This document shows positions 1-7,182 of a stretch of 41,771 nt of DNA, piece after piece (the stretch's first letter is position 1; every line of letters starts with the position of its first letter). This stretch comes from Budvicia aquatica DSM 5075 = ATCC 35567 (GTDB lineage Bacteria; Pseudomonadota; Gammaproteobacteria; Enterobacterales; Enterobacteriaceae). The notes beneath the pieces were generated by a model. It did no database searches and was not told the origin of the DNA. It saw nothing but the letters and a program-made list of their open reading frames with translations. The stretch covers positions 1 through 41,771 of the forward strand of contig NZ_ATYS01000046.1 of NCBI RefSeq assembly GCF_000427805.1. Direction: 5' to 3'. Both the position numbers and the translations under genes were made by a program.

Positions 1-194
1 ATCATTTTAATCAGGCGAACGGGGTCGATGGCCGGTCTGCCATTATTGGGGCAGTAGAGGTGCGCGACAGCATCGCGGATAAAGCCAAAGTCGATGGCGG
101 CATCAATTTTGCGTACCAGATGGTCTTCGGGGACGAGTTCATCAAGGGTGATAGTTTCAAACTGGTATTGTTGTGGGGAGGCGTCTCTAAGCAT
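1..194 (-). CDS. IS1182-family transposase, N-terminal fragment cut by window edge
   Basis: Read on the minus strand from an ATG at 192-194, the frame stays open to the window edge and gives 64 residues beginning MLRDASPQQYQFETITLDEL. It continues with the pattern VPEDHLVRKID and NNGRPAIDPVRLIKM. This N-terminal block (DEL.P.DHL.RKID, then GRP.IDP..L.K) is characteristic of IS1182/IS5-like DDE transposases, where it precedes the catalytic domain. Only the N-terminal region is visible, so it cannot be judged whether the element is active. The plus-strand open frame over the same bases is its shadow. Confidence 0.75.
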   Translation of the reverse strand, partial: MLRDASPQQYQFETITLDELVPEDHLVRKIDAAIDFGFIRDAVAHLYCPNNGRPAIDPVRLIKM

Positions 195-232
195 GGTAGT
201 CAGTCCATTTTTTGTACTGACCTTATTAGATC

Positions 233-260
233 AAAGTCCTAGCCTTTTGACTAGGACTTT
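233..260. repeat. 10-bp inverted repeat near the IS end
   Basis: AAAGTCCTAG (233-242) and CTAGGACTTT (251-260) form a perfect inverted repeat around an 8-base loop. There is no T-run after it on either strand, so it is not an obvious terminator. It lies between the transposase start and the sdaC-side hairpin, and may be part of the terminal structure of the insertion sequence. Confidence 0.55.
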
Positions 261-272
261 GTCATCAGTCTG

Positions 273-295
273 AGACGGCTTATGCCGTCTTTTTT
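273..295 (+). terminator. Stem-loop with T-run between the IS and sdaC
   Basis: AGACGGC, loop TTAT, GCCGTCT, followed by TTTTT gives a compact intrinsic terminator when read left to right. The minus-strand version lacks a T-run after the stem but lies directly 3' of sdaC, so it may also serve that gene. It would shield sdaC from transcription coming out of the insertion sequence side. Confidence 0.6.
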
Positions 296-310
296 ATCAC
301 GATAAGGCTA

Positions 311-1612
311 TCAAACAAATAAGGTATACAGAATTGCAGAGATAGCAATCAAGCCCATGCCGACAACGAATACGTTACTTAAGTGACCACGATACTTCTG
401 CATCGCAGGTACTTTACTGATGGCATACATTGGCATGATAAACAGAATCATGGCAATAACCGGGCCGCCCAGCGTTTCTATGATGCCCAGAATGCTTGGG
501 TTTAACGTCGCGATAATCCAGCAGGTAATGATCATAAAGACCGCAGTGATGCGCTCTAAATTTCTCATTTTGATGGCCTTGCCACGCGAACGCTGAGATT
601 TAATCATCAGACCTTGCATACCTTCGCTTGCGCCGAGGTAGTGGCCTAAGAATGATTTAGTAATCGCAACAAATGCAATAACCGGAGCTACATACTCGAT
701 CAACGGAGTATGGAAGTGGTTAGCTAAGTAAGACAGAATTGAAATGTTCTGTGCTTTGGCCTCTGCCAGATTTTCTGGCGTCAGGCTCAATACACAGCTG
801 AATACGAAAAACATCACGGTGAAGACCATCATCATGTGTGCGTATTTCAGAATTCTTCCGCTTTTCTCATCGGCATTCTTGCCATAGGTTTCTTTCTGAC
901 TCACGGCAAAAGAAGAGATGATTGGTGAGTGGTTGAAAGAGAAAACCATGGTTGGAATGATTAACCACATGGTTAACAGCAGGCCTTTAATACTTGCTGC
1001 ATCAAAACTGGTATTTGCCTGTTGGAATATAGCGCCGGTCCACTCAGGGATCAGATATAACGCCAGCAGCATCAGCACGGCAACAAACGGATAGACCAAA
1101 ATACTCATGGCTTTAACCACCATGTCGCGCCCGAAGTGCACGATAGTCATCAGGCCTAAGATTAAAATAATTGATAACAACCAGCGTGGCGGAGACGTCA
1201 TACCTAGCTGGACTTCAATAAAGCTAATCGTAGTGTTAGTAATACCAACGCTATAAATCAATAAGATAGGATAAATAGCAAAGAAATATAACAGGGTGAT
1301 CAGAACGCCGGCAAATTTGCCGAAATGTTCTTCAACCACTTCGGTAATGTCTCCATTATTGGATGAGCCGGAAAGAACAAAACGTGTTAATGCCCGGTGT
1401 GAATAATAGGTCATTGGGAAGGCGATGATTAACATAATCACCAAAGGCCATATCCCGCCTAAACCGGCATTAATTGGAAGAAAAAGAACGCCCGCCCCGA
1501 TTGCTGTGCCATAGAGGCCTAACATCCAGGTGGTGTCTTGTTTTTGCCATTTTGACGCTTGAATCTGAGTGGTTGAATCTGGAATAGAGTCTGTGATGTC
1601 TTTTACCGACAT
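311..1612 (-). CDS. sdaC: Serine:proton symporter SdaC (HAAAP family)
   Basis: This inner-membrane transporter imports L-serine with protons. The 433-residue product follows E. coli SdaC almost throughout, including TWMLGLYGTAIGAGVLFLPI near residue 30, DITEVVEEHFG, FSFNHSPIISSFAV and the C-terminal NPSILG.IETLGGP. It has about eleven hydrophobic segments. I chose ATG at 1610-1612 because GAGG sits about eight bases upstream; an in-frame ATG sixteen codons earlier adds residues that E. coli SdaC lacks. In E. coli sdaC is followed by the deaminase gene sdaB, but here it ends beside a hairpin and an insertion sequence, so it appears monocistronic. The related TdcC family is a less good match. 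Confidence 0.9.
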   Translation of the reverse strand: MSVKDITDSIPDSTTQIQASKWQKQDTTWMLGLYGTAIGAGVLFLPINAGLGGIWPLVIMLIIAFPMTYYSHRALTRFVLSGSSNNGDITEVVEEHFGKFAGVLITLLYFFAIYPILLIYSVGITNTTISFIEVQLGMTSPPRWLLSIILILGLMTIVHFGRDMVVKAMSILVYPFVAVLMLLALYLIPEWTGAIFQQANTSFDAASIKGLLLTMWLIIPTMVFSFNHSPIISSFAVSQKETYGKNADEKSGRILKYAHMMMVFTVMFFVFSCVLSLTPENLAEAKAQNISILSYLANHFHTPLIEYVAPVIAFVAITKSFLGHYLGASEGMQGLMIKSQRSRGKAIKMRNLERITAVFMIITCWIIATLNPSILGIIETLGGPVIAMILFIMPMYAISKVPAMQKYRGHLSNVFVVGMGLIAISAILYTLFV

Positions 1613-1685
1613 TGAAAAACCTCGTTGAGTAACTAGCGGAATATTCGAAACCGCGCACATTCTATGGGGAGTTGCAATAAGAAGA

Positions 1686-1701
1686 TATAGATTAGATCAC
1701 A
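1686..1701 (-). promoter_or_regulatory. Possible CRP half-site upstream of sdaC
   Basis: On the minus strand the bases TGTGATCTA match the left half and centre of the CRP consensus TGTGA-N6-TCACA, while the right half (ATCTATA) is poor. The site lies about 75-90 bases upstream of the chosen sdaC start. E. coli sdaC is known to be CRP-activated, which makes the match worth recording, but one half-site is weak evidence. Confidence 0.3.
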
Positions 1702-1807
1702 CAATTAGCACTTTAATCGGTGTTTTTAGCATTACCCTAGCGTAATAGTTGGTATATTTAACTAATATCCTAACTATTGTATTGCTTATTTTTTGTACGT
1801 TAATATA

Positions 1808-1827
1808 AAAGACCACCGAAGTGGCCT
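1808..1827 (-). terminator. Terminator of tesB
   Basis: Read on the minus strand, GGCCAC, loop TTCG, GTGGTC (one G-T pair) is followed by TTTT. It lies 36-55 bases beyond the tesB stop codon. The plus-strand reading is also followed by TGTTTT, so it may act in both directions. Confidence 0.65.
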
Positions 1828-1862
1828 GTTTTAACTTTCTGTTCTGTAAGCGTAATTTGCTG

Positions 1863-2732
1863 CTATTGCTCAGTATGGTAGCGGATTACACCTTCTTGGG
1901 TGGTTGACGCAACTAAAAGACCATCTCGGGTAAAGAACTGTCCGCGGACATAGCCTCTGGCCCCTGATGCGATAGGGCTCTCGACCACATACAGTAGCCA
2001 TTCATCCAAACGGAACGGGCGGTGAAACCAAATAGAATGGTCTATCGTGGCGACTTGCATGCCAGGCTGAAGTAAAGCAACGCCGTGTGGCTGCAGGGCC
2101 GTCGGCAGGAAGTTAAAGTCTGACGCATAGCCCAGTAAATACTGATGAATACCCAGATCGTTAGGCATAGTACCATTGGCTTTTAGCCAAACCTGTCTTA
2201 CCGGTTTATCTACTGAACCTTTAATTAAGTTATGAAATTTTACCGGGCGCATTTCTATCGGCATTTCATTACAAAATAGCGCTTTCATTTGTGGCGGCAA
2301 CAGATGGGCGATCTTGCGGGCGATGTCGGTTTCCGATGCTAAGGTTTCTGGTGCCGGCACTTCCGGCATGGTGGCTGCCTGATGTTCAAACCCCGGCTCA
2401 TCACTTTGAAATGACGCCGTCATATAAAAGATAGTGAGATCGTTTTGAATTGCGCTGACCCGGCGGGTACTAAAGCTATTGCCATCACGAATGATTTCTA
2501 CCTCATAATCAATATGCTGATTACTGTCACCCGGACGTAAGAAGTAGCTATGACAAGAGTGAATCCTGCGTTCCGGTAAGACAGTATGCTTAGCCGCGGA
2601 TAGTGCTTGACCTACAACCTGTCCGCCAAACAGCTGGCGCAGGCCTAAGTTTTGGCTCTGTCCGCGAAACTTAGTGGTATTGATTTTCTCTAAATGAAGT
2701 AGGGTTAAAAGCGTTTCTAATACTTCGCTCAT
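1863..2732 (-). CDS. tesB: Acyl-CoA thioesterase II
   Basis: TesB is a cytosolic enzyme that hydrolyses medium- and long-chain acyl-CoA to free fatty acid and CoA. The product is 289 residues against 286 in E. coli and consists of two hot-dog domains. The first carries [20 protein letters not shown] and [10 protein letters not shown]. The second carries [15 protein letters not shown], where the aspartate is the known active-site residue, then ATIDHS.WFHRPF and the C-terminal DGLLVAS..QEGV, which carry the catalytic Thr and Gln. The start codon lacks a strong ribosome-binding site but matches the family start exactly. It has its own terminator just downstream. Confidence 0.95.
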   Translation of the reverse strand: MSEVLETLLTLLHLEKINTTKFRGQSQNLGLRQLFGGQVVGQALSAAKHTVLPERRIHSCHSYFLRPGDSNQHIDYEVEIIRDGNSFSTRRVSAIQNDLTIFYMTASFQSDEPGFEHQAATMPEVPAPETLASETDIARKIAHLLPPQMKALFCNEMPIEMRPVKFHNLIKGSVDKPVRQVWLKANGTMPNDLGIHQYLLGYASDFNFLPTALQPHGVALLQPGMQVATIDHSIWFHRPFRLDEWLLYVVESPIASGARGYVRGQFFTRDGLLVASTTQEGVIRYHTEQ

Positions 2733-2982
2733 CGCGAGGGATCCTGTCTCAAAGTTATGGCTGAGTAATTGGCGCCAAGACTAGCATGTTTAAGATAGGG
2801 ATATTTTAGTCGGGAATGCCTTTAGCTGGAAATTTCTTTAGTGTGATTAGGTGAAATAGTAAAGCTTTATGCAATAGACTAAACTTTTATGATGATAATG
2901 TTGTCTAGTTTAGGTAAAGATTCTGAAAACTATTCTCTAGAGACGTTATTTTATTTGCCGAGTGTCAATTAAGGGGAGACTG

Positions 2983-3402
2983 ATGACATTTTCAAGACTA
3001 TTAACCAGTGCAGCACTGGCGATCGCTTTAGTCGGGTGTTCCGGAATGAGCAAAATCATTACACCGCCTTCTAAAACGGTTAGCGGCAGTTTGACCTATA
3101 AAGAACGGGTGGCATTACCTGATGATGCGATAATTACGGTAAATCTGTCTGACATCTCGTTAGCAGATGCGCCAGCGCGGGTTATTTCAACCGTATCATT
3201 CCCGGCTGAAGGTAAGCAGGTTCCGTTTGATTTTAGTCTGCCGTATAGCAATGCTCAGATCAAAGGCGCTCAAACTATCACTGTTTCAGCCAGAATCACC
3301 CATGGTGATAAGCTATTGTTTACGACCAAATCAGTGAATGAAGTGCTGACTCATGGCAAGCCTTCGACGGTGAAAGTAGTACTGTCGAGGGTTAAACGAT
3401 AG
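2983..3402 (+). CDS. YbaY-family lipoprotein, first copy (YscW-type domain)
   Basis: A 139-residue envelope lipoprotein. The signal peptide MTFSRLLTSAALAIALVG ends in a lipobox with the lipidated cysteine at residue 19, followed by Ser, which predicts outer-membrane sorting. The mature part is a single YscW/YbaY-type beta-sandwich domain with ERVALPDDAIITVNLSDISLADAP and FDF.LPY, matching E. coli YbaY but without its long Pro/Gln-rich C-terminal tail. I chose ATG 2983 over GTG 2962 because AAGGGGAG (2971-2978) lies just upstream. It is followed after 115 bases by a paralogue. The YbaY position between tesB and atl is conserved; its molecular function is unknown. Confidence 0.8.
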   Translation: MTFSRLLTSAALAIALVGCSGMSKIITPPSKTVSGSLTYKERVALPDDAIITVNLSDISLADAPARVISTVSFPAEGKQVPFDFSLPYSNAQIKGAQTITVSARITHGDKLLFTTKSVNEVLTHGKPSTVKVVLSRVKR

Positions 3403-3517
3403 GGTATGGTATTACCCGCGCCAGATCATATTGCTTGAGAACAAGATTTGGGGATGATGCCAGGCTAATGAGCCATAAATTTTAAAGTTAAATTATTTTT
3501 AGTAAAAGGGTAATGGT

Positions 3518-3949
3518 ATGCGTTTTTTGAAAGTATTAGGTAGCGCTGCGGTGGTGGTATCTTTAATCGGATGTACCACGACGAATGACCCAATGGCCGA
3601 TGATAAGCTTATAGCTTGTGCAGGAGCCGTAACGGGGAACCTTACCTATATGGAGAGGATGGCATTGCCTGATGATGCTGTGATTACCGTTAATTTGTCG
3701 GATATCTCTTTGGCTGATGCACCTGCGACGGTTATTTCAAGCGTTTCTTTCCGGGCTGACGGACGGCAAGTTCCCTTCAATTTCACATTGCCATTTGCCT
3801 CTGAGCAGGTAAAAGCTGCCCAGACGATAGCGGTCTCAGCCAAAATCACACAGGGCGATCGGCTACTGTTTATCACCACATCAGTTAATGAAGTATTGAC
3901 TCAGGGGAAGCCGTCAGCGGCTAATTTAGTGTTAGAGCGAGTTAGATAA
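3518..3949 (+). CDS. YbaY-family lipoprotein, second copy
   Basis: This 143-residue protein is a close paralogue of the preceding gene. The mature domains share DDA.ITVNLSDISLADAPA, VIS.VSF.A.G.QVPF.F.LP, and DRLLF.T.SVNEVLT.GKPS. The signal peptide ends in LIGC with the lipidated Cys at residue 19 and Thr after it, predicting outer-membrane location. AAAGGG lies about ten bases before the ATG. The 5' parts of the mature sequences differ (TTTNDPMADDKLIAC against SGMSKIITPPSK), so the copies have diverged most in the linker after the lipid anchor. Either copy could be the YbaY orthologue. The pair probably arose by local tandem duplication. Confidence 0.8.
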   Translation: MRFLKVLGSAAVVVSLIGCTTTNDPMADDKLIACAGAVTGNLTYMERMALPDDAVITVNLSDISLADAPATVISSVSFRADGRQVPFNFTLPFASEQVKAAQTIAVSAKITQGDRLLFITTSVNEVLTQGKPSAANLVLERVR

Positions 3950-3979
3950 TGGACCTGGCTGGAGAGATATTTGTGGTTA

Positions 3980-4294
3980 TCAGTCCGGCCAGCCGTAAAT
4001 TTTAAAGTTAATCCTGTCGCTTCTGGTAAACAGAACGCCATCGGCCAATAAGGCCTTTTTCTGGCGAATATAGTCCGGCCCGGTAAGCGATATCTTTCCT
4101 TGAGAATTGACCACTCTAAACCAAGGCAACTTGCTGTCTTTTGGCAGCCGCTGCAAGATAGTGCCTACCTGGCGTGAATTCCGCGGGGCCCCGGCTAAGC
4201 GGGCTATGGTGCCGTACGTCGTGACTTTACCTTCAGGAATAGAGGCAATAACGGTATACACTCTTATGGGAAGAGACGGCTCGCAATCTTCCAT
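3980..4294 (-). CDS. atl: Alkyltransferase-like DNA-binding protein Atl (YbaZ)
   Basis: Atl binds O6-alkylguanine lesions without removing the alkyl group and hands them to nucleotide excision repair. The approximately 104-residue product has the AGT DNA-binding fold: YTVIASIPEGKVTTYGTIA, LAGAP.NSRQVG, and PWFRVVN, in which tryptophan replaces the catalytic cysteine of the PCHRV motif in true methyltransferases. This replacement defines the family. ISLTGPD and a short C-terminus match E. coli YbaZ. An ATG at 4306 in the same frame has AAGG directly abutting it, so the ATG at 4294 is preferred, though either is possible. It sits next to ffs as in E. coli and ends convergently with the second ybaY copy. 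Confidence 0.88.
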   Translation of the reverse strand: MEDCEPSLPIRVYTVIASIPEGKVTTYGTIARLAGAPRNSRQVGTILQRLPKDSKLPWFRVVNSQGKISLTGPDYIRQKKALLADGVLFTRSDRINFKIYGWPD

Positions 4295-4402
4295 CGATAT
4301 AATCATCCTTTAGTCAGGCGCAGAAAATAGTAAGATTGGACTAAAGAAAGCATGATTGGAAGAGGTAAGTGGGCAAGAAAGCATCGGTTGATGTTCAGAG
4401 CC

Positions 4403-4431
4403 TTGCAATTGATTAACTCATCCCTGATAAT
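4403..4431 (+). promoter_or_regulatory. Promoter of ffs
   Basis: TTGCAA (4403-4408) and GATAAT (4426-4431) are separated by exactly 17 bases, a good sigma-70 promoter. A GC-rich stretch (GCGGCACCGC) follows the -10 box, the type of discriminator seen at stringently controlled stable RNA promoters. Transcription would begin around 4438-4440, giving a leader of about 25 bases before the mature 4.5S RNA, as in E. coli. Confidence 0.75.
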
Positions 4432-4464
4432 GCGGCACCGCTTCAGTAAGATGAAGCTGTCAAT

Positions 4465-4578
4465 GGGGGCCCTGTTGGTTCTCCCGCAACGCTAACTTGT
4501 GAACTCGGTCAGATCCGGAAGGAAGCAGCCGCAGCAGGCGACGTGTGTGCCGGGATGTAGCTGGCAGGGCCCCCACCC
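4465..4578 (+). ncRNA. ffs: 4.5S RNA of the signal recognition particle
   Basis: The 114-base RNA forms one long hairpin that binds the protein Ffh and targets membrane proteins to FtsY and the translocon. The sequence starts GGGGGCCCTGTTGGTTCTCC and ends GGCAGGGCCCCCACCC, and these ends pair. The conserved Ffh-binding region is intact: GTCAGATCCGGAAGGAAGCA and the opposing GTGTGCCGGGATG. Its length equals that of E. coli 4.5S RNA. It keeps its conserved place beside atl. Confidence 0.97.
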
Positions 4579-4886
4579 AATTCTGGCTATCCCCTAATTT
4601 ATTAAATAAAAAGCTTCTTAAGTAAAATTCAAGAAATCTTCGCCATCATTGCTTAAACTGTACAAGCTTTGTTGACCATTTTTGTCATATATCAATGTGA
4701 TATCGGGTGATATCCCACTATTTTTCCGCTTCCTCCTTTGTTGCTCTCCAGTTATCACCTTCAGTTTCTCACATGCTAATAAGCTCAATAGCACTTCAGG
4801 CGATATATATGTGATCGGTTGCCGCTAGGTGAGAGTTCTATTTAAAAAATAATTTTTCAGATAGCTAGATTAAATAAGGATATGTG

Positions 4887-4985
4887 ATGATGGATTTATC
4901 AGGAAGAGTTACTGACTATTTGCTGGATATCACCAAAAGCAGCGATATCCAGAAGGTACTATTTAGTATGCGGCTACAGTTTTAG
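4887..4985 (+). CDS. Possible 32-residue ORF in the ffs-downstream gap
   Basis: The stretch 4579-5036 has no clear gene. The only candidate is this short frame, starting ATGATG with AAGGA six to eight bases upstream, encoding MMDLSGRVTDYLLDITKSSD and ending IQKVLFSMRLQF. No homologue is recognised. It could be a small protein or the preserved N-terminus of a truncated gene, because the codon choice looks ordinary and the ribosome-binding site is good. The remainder of this AT-rich gap shows nothing else I can support. Confidence 0.25.
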   Translation: MMDLSGRVTDYLLDITKSSDIQKVLFSMRLQF

Positions 4986-5036
4986 CGGGATCCTATCAGC
5001 GCTTAAAAATAAAAGATGACAGGAAAGGAGACTACT

Positions 5037-5762
5037 TTATAAACGATCTTTATCAGGTTGTTGCGGAGATCTGATGTCACTAATATGCTTGTTGATTTCG
5101 TGCCGATATAGCTCGCTAAATAACTTCTTACTTTTACGATCCATTTTTTGTGGATATTGGTTAAAGAAGATATCCGGACTTTCAAATATGCCAAAATCTT
5201 GAACAATCCCTTCTTTTTGGATATAAGTGTCATTATTGCCAAGCCAATAAACCGATGGGTTTTGTAAATCGGTGGTGGCAACGGCATAACCAGAGAACTG
5301 ACCTTTTATATCGGAAAACTTTTGCTGAAGTTTAGACAAATAGGGGATATCTAAAATAAGTCCTTCCATGCAATACCACCGATTAGCAAGATAGACTTCG
5401 GTCCAGGTATGGCTGATTTCCTCAGGCATCATCTGGTACAAATCGCCGTTCATAATGCCCGATTGCAGCGCCTTGTTTATGGTAAAACCATGTAGTCGGC
5501 AAGGAATACCGACCGCACGTAGTAACGCCATAAACAGAATAGATTTAGTATTACATTGGCCATATCCATCAGAAAGGACTTCAGATGCGGCTGTTGTATC
5601 TTCGGCATTAAAGCCAAATTGAATATCATCCCGTACAAAATTATAGATAGCTAAAATTTGTTTTTGCGCATCTAAATCTTGCCATTGCCGGCTAATAATC
5701 AGCCGTTGTATCTCTGGATGATGAAAGTTTAGCAGTGCTGTTTCTTGTAAATACTCTTTCAT
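5037..5762 (-). CDS. Transglutaminase-like cysteine peptidase-fold protein
   Basis: A 241-residue cytosolic protein (no signal peptide) of the transglutaminase-like superfamily. The catalytic triad is visible: Cys70 in SDGYGQCNTKS, His118 in EEISHTWTEVYLANRWY, and Asp138 in GLILDIPYL. In bacteria such domains act as proteases or amide-bond-forming enzymes; the substrate here is unknown. GAGG lies seven bases before the ATG. It sits 40 bases downstream of an AraC-type regulator on the same strand, so the two probably form one transcript. The region replaces the ybaA/hha part of the E. coli gene order, suggesting acquired DNA. Confidence 0.75.
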   Translation of the reverse strand: MKEYLQETALLNFHHPEIQRLIISRQWQDLDAQKQILAIYNFVRDDIQFGFNAEDTTAASEVLSDGYGQCNTKSILFMALLRAVGIPCRLHGFTINKALQSGIMNGDLYQMMPEEISHTWTEVYLANRWYCMEGLILDIPYLSKLQQKFSDIKGQFSGYAVATTDLQNPSVYWLGNNDTYIQKEGIVQDFGIFESPDIFFNQYPQKMDRKSKKLFSELYRHEINKHISDIRSPQQPDKDRL

Positions 5763-5802
5763 TTTAAAGCCTCTTATAGATGTAAGAGACCTGACTATAA
5801 GC

Positions 5803-6606
5803 TTAGTGAAATAGCGAAACTTTCAAAAAAACGCTAACTTGATTAGCAATACTTGGTTGGATACCCATCAATCTTCTACATGTTGCTGACAAATGAGATG
5901 GGCTATCGAATCCAGCGTCGAGTGCTGCATCGGTAACTGAATATCCATCAGCAATCAAGCTAAGGGCTTTTAATAGTTGTTTAAATAATAAATAGCTTTT
6001 TAATGTGCTATCCGTCTGTTGACTAAAAATATGGGATAACCGACTGGAGGATAAACTGATTTTTTCTGCAAGTTCTTTGATGGAAGGCTGAAATTCATTA
6101 GATGATTTCATGTGCGCTAATATATTAATAATTCGTCTATCAGTCATTGCATGGTGGGTCGCACAATGAGCTAATCCCAATAGTGAGAGAATCTGATGCC
6201 AGACATCTTGATAAGCTTGTGGCGTTAATTCACTATCAGGAATAGACAATAATTGTTGAGCCAATAGAGATGTTAGTGAGTCAGGTAAAATGAAATACGG
6301 GCTTTTCCCCGAAAGATAGTGACGTTTCAAATTTCGGCCTAACAAAGAAGTATGATCAACAAGAATTAACGCATGGTAACCATTGTTACTGCGGAAAGTA
6401 TGATCTGTTCTTCCGTCCAAAATAATTCCACGACAGAATATATCGGTATTGTTCACCTCTAGATTAAGTTTTTCCTCAGGACTCTTCTCTAGGCAAATAA
6501 AAAGATGGCAGAACAAGTGGTTATGCTTGTCAGTATCAATATTATTACTGAACACTAATAGATGATTATCTGATACATACATCCGGAATAAAACTTGTTC
6601 TGTCAT
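5803..6606 (-). CDS. AraC/XylS-family transcriptional regulator
   Basis: The product of about 267 residues has an N-terminal sensing part with a cupin-like pattern and a C-terminal AraC DNA-binding domain of two helix-turn-helices. The first is IKELAEKISLSSSRLSHIFS; the second is VTDAALDAGFDSPSHLSATCR, followed by the family signature MGIQPS. I prefer ATG 6606, which has AAAGGG about ten bases upstream; an ATG at 6729 would add 41 residues that do not look like a domain. It is the first gene of a likely two-gene unit with the transglutaminase-like gene, its probable target. The inducer is unknown. Confidence 0.8.
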   Translation of the reverse strand: MTEQVLFRMYVSDNHLLVFSNNIDTDKHNHLFCHLFICLEKSPEEKLNLEVNNTDIFCRGIILDGRTDHTFRSNNGYHALILVDHTSLLGRNLKRHYLSGKSPYFILPDSLTSLLAQQLLSIPDSELTPQAYQDVWHQILSLLGLAHCATHHAMTDRRIINILAHMKSSNEFQPSIKELAEKISLSSSRLSHIFSQQTDSTLKSYLLFKQLLKALSLIADGYSVTDAALDAGFDSPSHLSATCRRLMGIQPSIANQVSVFLKVSLFH

Positions 6607-6616
6607 GATAACTTTA

Positions 6617-6633
6617 CCCTTTCTGAGAAAGGG
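6617..6633. promoter_or_regulatory. 17-bp palindrome covering the ribosome-binding site of the AraC-type gene
   Basis: CCCTTTCT and AGAAAGGG form a perfect inverted repeat around one base, 11-27 bases before the ATG at 6606. As RNA, the AAAGGG ribosome-binding site would pair with CCCTTT upstream; as DNA it could be an operator. Either role is inferred from position. Confidence 0.4.
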
Positions 6634-6869
6634 ATATGAATTAATGTAAATCCCCTTTTGTAATGTAGGTTGGTGAAATTTAATTCTTACATAATAAATA
6701 CTATTTTGGTTTATAACATCCATTAGCATTTGGTTTAACCTTAGAATAGCTAAATAGAACCAACTTCAGTACCTTAAAAGTAATTTAAGCGATAGGTAAG
6801 TAATAGCGAACTTAGCAAGTTGCTCTATAGCGGCTGAATTGCAGAAAAAGCGTCTCCTCATTGATTGTT

Positions 6870-6888
6870 GAGAATGATTTTCATTACC
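6870..6888. promoter_or_regulatory. Fur box upstream of the DUF2164 gene
   Basis: GAGAATGATTTTCATTACC agrees with the 19-bp Fur consensus at 15 positions by direct comparison, including the symmetric AATGAT...TCATTA core. It lies 54-72 bases before the ATG of the DUF2164 gene. A plausible promoter (TTTTCA near 6878, TATATT near 6902) overlaps it, so Fur-iron would repress transcription of the two small genes to the right. The rest of the gap 6730-6942 shows nothing else. Confidence 0.6.
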
Positions 6889-6942
6889 ATTTGGTGTGTG
6901 ATATATTTAATCAGTCTCTGAATCATAATGTCTGGAGAATAA

Positions 6943-7182
6943 ATGAAAGAATTAAAAATTGATAAATCAGATTACGCGAAAATAGTAGAATTAATCATTA
7001 ACCATATGGAAAGCAAACACGACGTCATACTAGGTCAGTTTGATGCTGAATTTCTATTGGATGATATCTTAAACGTTATTGGGCCTCTTATTTATAATCA
7101 GGGAATAGATGATGTGATTAAGTCAGTAAGAAATATAGGAGAGCGTTTGGAAGAGGAAATTGATGCGAGAAAAATTTTATGA
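6943..7182 (+). CDS. DUF2164 family small protein
   Basis: This 79-residue soluble protein fits the DUF2164 family, with the typical pattern EFLLDDILNVIGPLIYNQGI preceded by a helical charged N-terminus and followed by a helical charged tail. The function of the family is unknown. GGAG precedes the ATG by five bases. Its stop overlaps the start of the next gene by four bases (ATGA), so the two are translationally coupled. A strong Fur-box match just upstream suggests iron-responsive expression. Confidence 0.7.
   Translation: MKELKIDKSDYAKIVELIINHMESKHDVILGQFDAEFLLDDILNVIGPLIYNQGIDDVIKSVRNIGERLEEEIDARKIL

Larger units (their letters stand above)
1..270 (-). mobile_element. IS1182-family insertion sequence, one end (partial)
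   Basis: The leftmost part of the window holds the 5' end of a transposase gene read on the minus strand, followed by about 75 bases of non-coding DNA that ends near a stem-loop 3' of sdaC. The transposase N-terminus resembles the IS1182 group as I remember it. The outer boundary is inferred: a 10-bp inverted repeat lies at 233-260, and the sequence just after it, before the hairpin at 273-290, is the likely terminal region. The other end lies outside the window, so terminal repeats and target duplication cannot be checked. Confidence 0.6.

Noticed and set aside
60-242. Plus-strand open frame of 60 codons at the left edge
   Set aside because: It lies opposite the IS1182-type transposase start, whose minus-strand translation gives a recognisable protein.
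233-260. Intrinsic terminator at the IS-side inverted repeat
   Set aside because: No T-run follows the stem on either strand; listed only as a repeat.
2962-3402. GTG start for the first YbaY-type lipoprotein
   Set aside because: The better ribosome-binding site AAGGGGAG directs the ATG at 2983, and that start gives a standard lipoprotein signal.
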